Assembly (NCBI GenBank): GCA_051001975.1
Contig: JBPCMU010000111.1
Location: 3,356-67,355 of the forward strand
Reading direction: 5' to 3'
From: DATAEG01 sp051001975
GTDB taxonomy: Bacteria; Actinomycetota; Actinomycetes; Mycobacteriales; Jatrophihabitantaceae
DNA length: 64,000 nucleotides
Shown: positions 61,645 to 64,000 of the stretch, piece after piece
How positions within the stretch are numbered: the stretch's first letter is position 1
Layout of the letters: the number at the start of each line of letters is the position of its first letter
Notes under the pieces: model-generated
Told to the model about the DNA's origin: nothing
Database searches by the model: none
The model's input: the letters and a program-made list of their open reading frames with translations, nothing else
Position numbers and translations under genes: made by a program

Positions 61645-61816
61645 GCCAGCCAGGATCTGCGCAGCCGACAACGCGGCCCAGCCATCTCAGTGAGACAGGC
61701 TGTGACCGGCTACACGATGGCGACCGGCGCCGAGTCGCCGCCGCCGGATCGCATACGTGCCCCAGCGGATCTCCACAGGCGATCCGAGCCTTCGAGCCGG
61801 ACCAACATCGATACCG

Positions 61817-62443
61817 TCACGTCACCGTGAAGGTCACCGGCGGACTCTTCTTGCCGGCGAGGGTGGCGAACAGCTGATAGGTGCCGGCCTGCACCTGCAG
61901 TCGGGTGCCACCGCAACCCGGCTTTGACGTCTTGCTGGACCAGGCCACCTCGAGGCGTACCGGCTTGTTGCGGGCCAGCTTCTGCACAGACGTGCCGGGT
62001 TGCACCTGGCAATCGTGGCTACCCCACACCCGCACGTCGCCGGTGAACACGGTGAGCTCGACCTGCTTGTCGGCCAGATCCTGGTTGCATGCCTTGGTAC
62101 CGACGTTCGTCACGACGAGGAACAGCGCGGCCTGCTGACCCACCTTGTAGCTCGGCGCGCCGGTGGCCGCCCGGACCTGCAGGGCGGCCGGCGCGCAGGT
62201 CACCGATCCGGTCGAGGCGCTGCTTGACGACGAGCTCTGCGAACTCGACGACTGCTGTGTGGAGGTCTTGACCGAGCTCGACTTGCTGCCCGGCGGTGTG
62301 CTCGCACCGCTGTCGGTCTTGCCGCTGCCGGAGAAGAACACCACGTACAACGTGAGCACCAGCAGGATCGCCGGCACGCCGAGAACGAACAGGCGACGAC
62401 GCCAGTAGATGTTGGGTGGCAACGACCCGACAGGCTGGAACAT
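61817..62443 (-). CDS. single-pass membrane protein with extracytoplasmic beta domain (208 aa)
   Basis: ATG 62443. Short cytoplasmic part, one helix (LFVLGVPAILLVLTLYVVFF, about 18-37), then a Ser/Thr/Lys linker (about 40-77) and a beta-domain: CAPAALQVRAATGAPSYKVG, AALFLVVTNVGTKACNQDLA and VWGSHDCQVQPGTSVQKLAR. Several Cys could form disulfides outside. Position after disA and before mutY, and size, match Rv3587c. Function unknown. Confidence 0.75.
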   Translation of the reverse strand: MFQPVGSLPPNIYWRRRLFVLGVPAILLVLTLYVVFFSGSGKTDSGASTPPGSKSSSVKTSTQQSSSSQSSSSSSASTGSVTCAPAALQVRAATGAPSYKVGQQAALFLVVTNVGTKACNQDLADKQVELTVFTGDVRVWGSHDCQVQPGTSVQKLARNKPVRLEVAWSSKTSKPGCGGTRLQVQAGTYQLFATLAGKKSPPVTFTVT

Positions 62444-62551
62444 AACGGCACCGACGGTAGTCGAGTCCCGGCAGCTGCCGCGGGAGAAACGCGCCACCGG
62501 CGGCATACGTCCGCACGACCCGGGTCCACGCTCCGGCGGGGACTGGCCCAG

Positions 62552-62557
62552 TAATAC
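62552..62557 (+). promoter_or_regulatory. -10 hexamer TAATAC before mutY
   Basis: TAATAC ends 12 bases before the mutY ATG, placing the transcription start within a few bases of the start codon. No clear -35. Confidence 0.35.
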
Positions 62558-62569
62558 GCTCGCAAGGCC

Positions 62570-63436
62570 ATGGATCTGACCGCGGAGCTGCTCGACTGGT
62601 ACGCCGGCAATGCCCGAGAGCTGCCCTGGCGTGAGCCCGGAACGACGCCCTGGGCGGTGCTGGTGAGCGAGGTGATGCTCCAGCAGACCCCGGTGGCCAG
62701 AGTCGCGCCGGTCTACTCGGCCTGGCTGGGTCGCTGGCCGACCCCGGCCGACCTCGCCGCGGACTCGGTGGGTGCGGCGGTCCGGATGTGGGCCAAGCTC
62801 GGCTATCCGCGTCGGGCGATGCGGTTGCACCAGGCGGCGGTCGTCATCACCGATCGGTACGGCGGCGTCGTCCCGGACACGGTCGAGCAACTACTCGAAC
62901 TGCCGGGGATTGGCGACTACACCGCCCGCGCGGTCTGCGCGTTCGCATTCGGGCAGCGCCAGCCGGTCGTGGACATCAACGTGCGTCGGGTGCTGGCTCG
63001 GCTGGTGGTCGGGCAGGGCAGTGCCGGACCGCCGTCCACGACTCGCGATCTGGCCGCAGTCGCCGCGTTGCTCCCGCCGGACGATGCCACGGCGGCCCGG
63101 TTGAGCATCGCTCTCATGGAACTCGGTGCGACAGTGTGCACTGCGACCAGCCCGGCCTGCGGTCGCTGCCCGGTTGCTAATGGCTGCGCCTGGCGGCTGG
63201 CCGGGTCGCCGCTCTACGAGGGGCCGACCGTGCGCCCGCAACGCTTCGCAGGCACCGACCGTCAGGTGCGGGGTCTGCTCATGGACGTGCTGCGGGGCAC
63301 CGATCGTCCGGTCACCATCGTGGACCTGGGCGCCGCCTGGCACGAACCGGTGCAACGCGCTCGCGCCCTGGACTCGCTCATCGCCGACGGGCTGCTCGAC
63401 CCGCTGCCAGATGGCCGCTTTGCCCTGCCCGGCTAG
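62570..63436 (+). CDS. mutY: A/G-specific adenine glycosylase MutY (288 aa)
   Basis: Removes adenine mispaired with 8-oxoguanine. Family start DWYAGNARELPWREPGTTPW, catalytic Glu in VLVSEVMLQQTPVARVAPVY (about 31-50), helix-hairpin-helix ELPGIGDYTARAVCAFAFGQ (about 108-127) with Asp in VVDINVRRVLARLVVG, and the iron-sulfur Cys set C-x6-C-x2-C-x5-C (about 186-202). Only about 85 residues follow, so the NUDIX-like C-terminal domain that reads 8-oxoG in longer MutY proteins is largely absent. Synteny equals Rv3589. Confidence 0.95.
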   Translation: MDLTAELLDWYAGNARELPWREPGTTPWAVLVSEVMLQQTPVARVAPVYSAWLGRWPTPADLAADSVGAAVRMWAKLGYPRRAMRLHQAAVVITDRYGGVVPDTVEQLLELPGIGDYTARAVCAFAFGQRQPVVDINVRRVLARLVVGQGSAGPPSTTRDLAAVAALLPPDDATAARLSIALMELGATVCTATSPACGRCPVANGCAWRLAGSPLYEGPTVRPQRFAGTDRQVRGLLMDVLRGTDRPVTIVDLGAAWHEPVQRARALDSLIADGLLDPLPDGRFALPG

Positions 63437-63449
63437 GGCTCTCCCGCAA

Positions 63450-63977
63450 TCAAAAGGTCGGGGTGCGGGCATCGAAGCTGGTCACGCACCAGCGCCCCGA
63501 CGACTTGCCCATCGTCAATTTGCCGTCGAAGGTACTGATGACGTTGCGCTGATTCGGCTCGGTCGAACCCGAACTCGGCGGCAGGTTGGCCACCAACGTC
63601 GCGGTGATCGACAGCATTGCTGTCGCGCTGTCGGCGGACTCCGACGTGCTACGGACCGACGCGGCCTTGACCGATCCGATCAGCGATAACGCATCGTTCT
63701 GCACGGATCCGCCGCCGCACAATGTCCGGTCAACCTCCGTCGCCGAGTTGCCGGCGAGGGAGGACGCGAACTTCTCCGCCAATGCCTGCGCCGAACCACC
63801 GGAACTGCTGGACCGGGTGACCACCACGATCGAGACGACAACGGTGATCAGCGCAGCGATACCGACCACCGCGAAAGCGATCGGAACTCTCGAGCGCGGG
63901 GACGAGGGCGTGACGGGCAACCGCGTCCCGCCCCGCACAGTACCCACCCCCCGGTAAAAAGATGCCGGATCCTGCAA
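63450..63977 (-). CDS. single-pass membrane protein with NTF2-like exterior domain (175 aa)
   Basis: ATG 63977 opens MQDPASFYRGVGTVRGGTRL. One helix (IAFAVVGIAALITVVVSIVVV, about 33-53), then a Ser/Gly linker and an exterior domain: ALAEKFASSLAGNSATEVDR, AMLSITATLVANLPPSSGST and VISTFDGKLTMGKSSGRWCV. One Cys in the exported part near TLCGGG and another near the end (WCVTSF) could pair. Layout is like Mce-associated or NTF2-like exported proteins. Convergent with mutY. The ATG lies only 23 bases from the window edge, so a longer start is possible. Confidence 0.65.
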   Translation of the reverse strand: MQDPASFYRGVGTVRGGTRLPVTPSSPRSRVPIAFAVVGIAALITVVVSIVVVTRSSSSGGSAQALAEKFASSLAGNSATEVDRTLCGGGSVQNDALSLIGSVKAASVRSTSESADSATAMLSITATLVANLPPSSGSTEPNQRNVISTFDGKLTMGKSSGRWCVTSFDARTPTF

Positions 63978-64000
63978 GCAGGGACCAGCATCCGCGACGT

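Overview
The window is GC-rich, densely coding DNA with many GTG/TTG starts, leaderless-type promoters and short gene overlaps. It reads as chromosome of a high-GC Actinomycetota bacterium. Markers that point there are CarD, an LpqE-like lipoprotein, DUF3263, DUF3027 and DUF2530 proteins, a bacterial XPB helicase, a TIGR03086-type protein and an F420/PPOX-type enzyme. A Frankiales/Jatrophihabitantales-like non-mycobacterial lineage is my inference; there is no rRNA marker to settle it.

Two conserved core blocks bracket the window. From memory of the M. tuberculosis map, 0-14.8 kb resembles Rv0861c-Rv0883c: SpoU methyltransferase, MarR, DUF2530, DUF3027, MFS, small lipoprotein, cold-shock protein, helicase-associated protein and XPB helicase. 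52-63.4 kb resembles Rv3579c-Rv3589: rlmB, cysS, ispF, ispD, carD on one strand, then lpqE-like, radA, disA, a membrane protein and mutY. Together they cover RNA modification, cysteinyl-tRNA, isoprenoid (MEP) synthesis, RNA polymerase control, recombination, c-di-AMP synthesis and base-excision repair.

The middle (14.8-52 kb) is accessory and metabolic. It holds a DeoR regulator with galT; an amino-acid permease translationally coupled to an orphan solute-binding lipoprotein; a flavin reductase and DinB pair; groEL under two CIRCE-type operators; an ArsR/MFS divergent pair; threonine synthase behind a SAM-I riboswitch; a small helical protein overlapping a secreted-type hydrolase; an acyl-CoA ligase, MFS and acyltransferase; a GH3 enzyme beside a D-amino-acid oxidase; a large secreted FN3 protein with two lipoprotein/PH-like neighbours; tRNA-Thr; a LacI-amidase operon; a sugar-importer-type ATPase; and a TetR/membrane-protein operon with a 15-bp palindrome.

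Decay is concentrated in three places. At 12.2-13.0 kb a WXG100-like gene is broken by an apparent 108-bp inversion. At 25.5-25.8 kb there are regulator fragments. From 45.4 to 49.4 kb there is a SnoaL gene with an internal deletion, a membrane-protein fragment and a DUF1203 gene with a stop plus a frameshift, followed by a Phd/RelE toxin-antitoxin pair. I saw no IS element, CRISPR array, rRNA or prophage.
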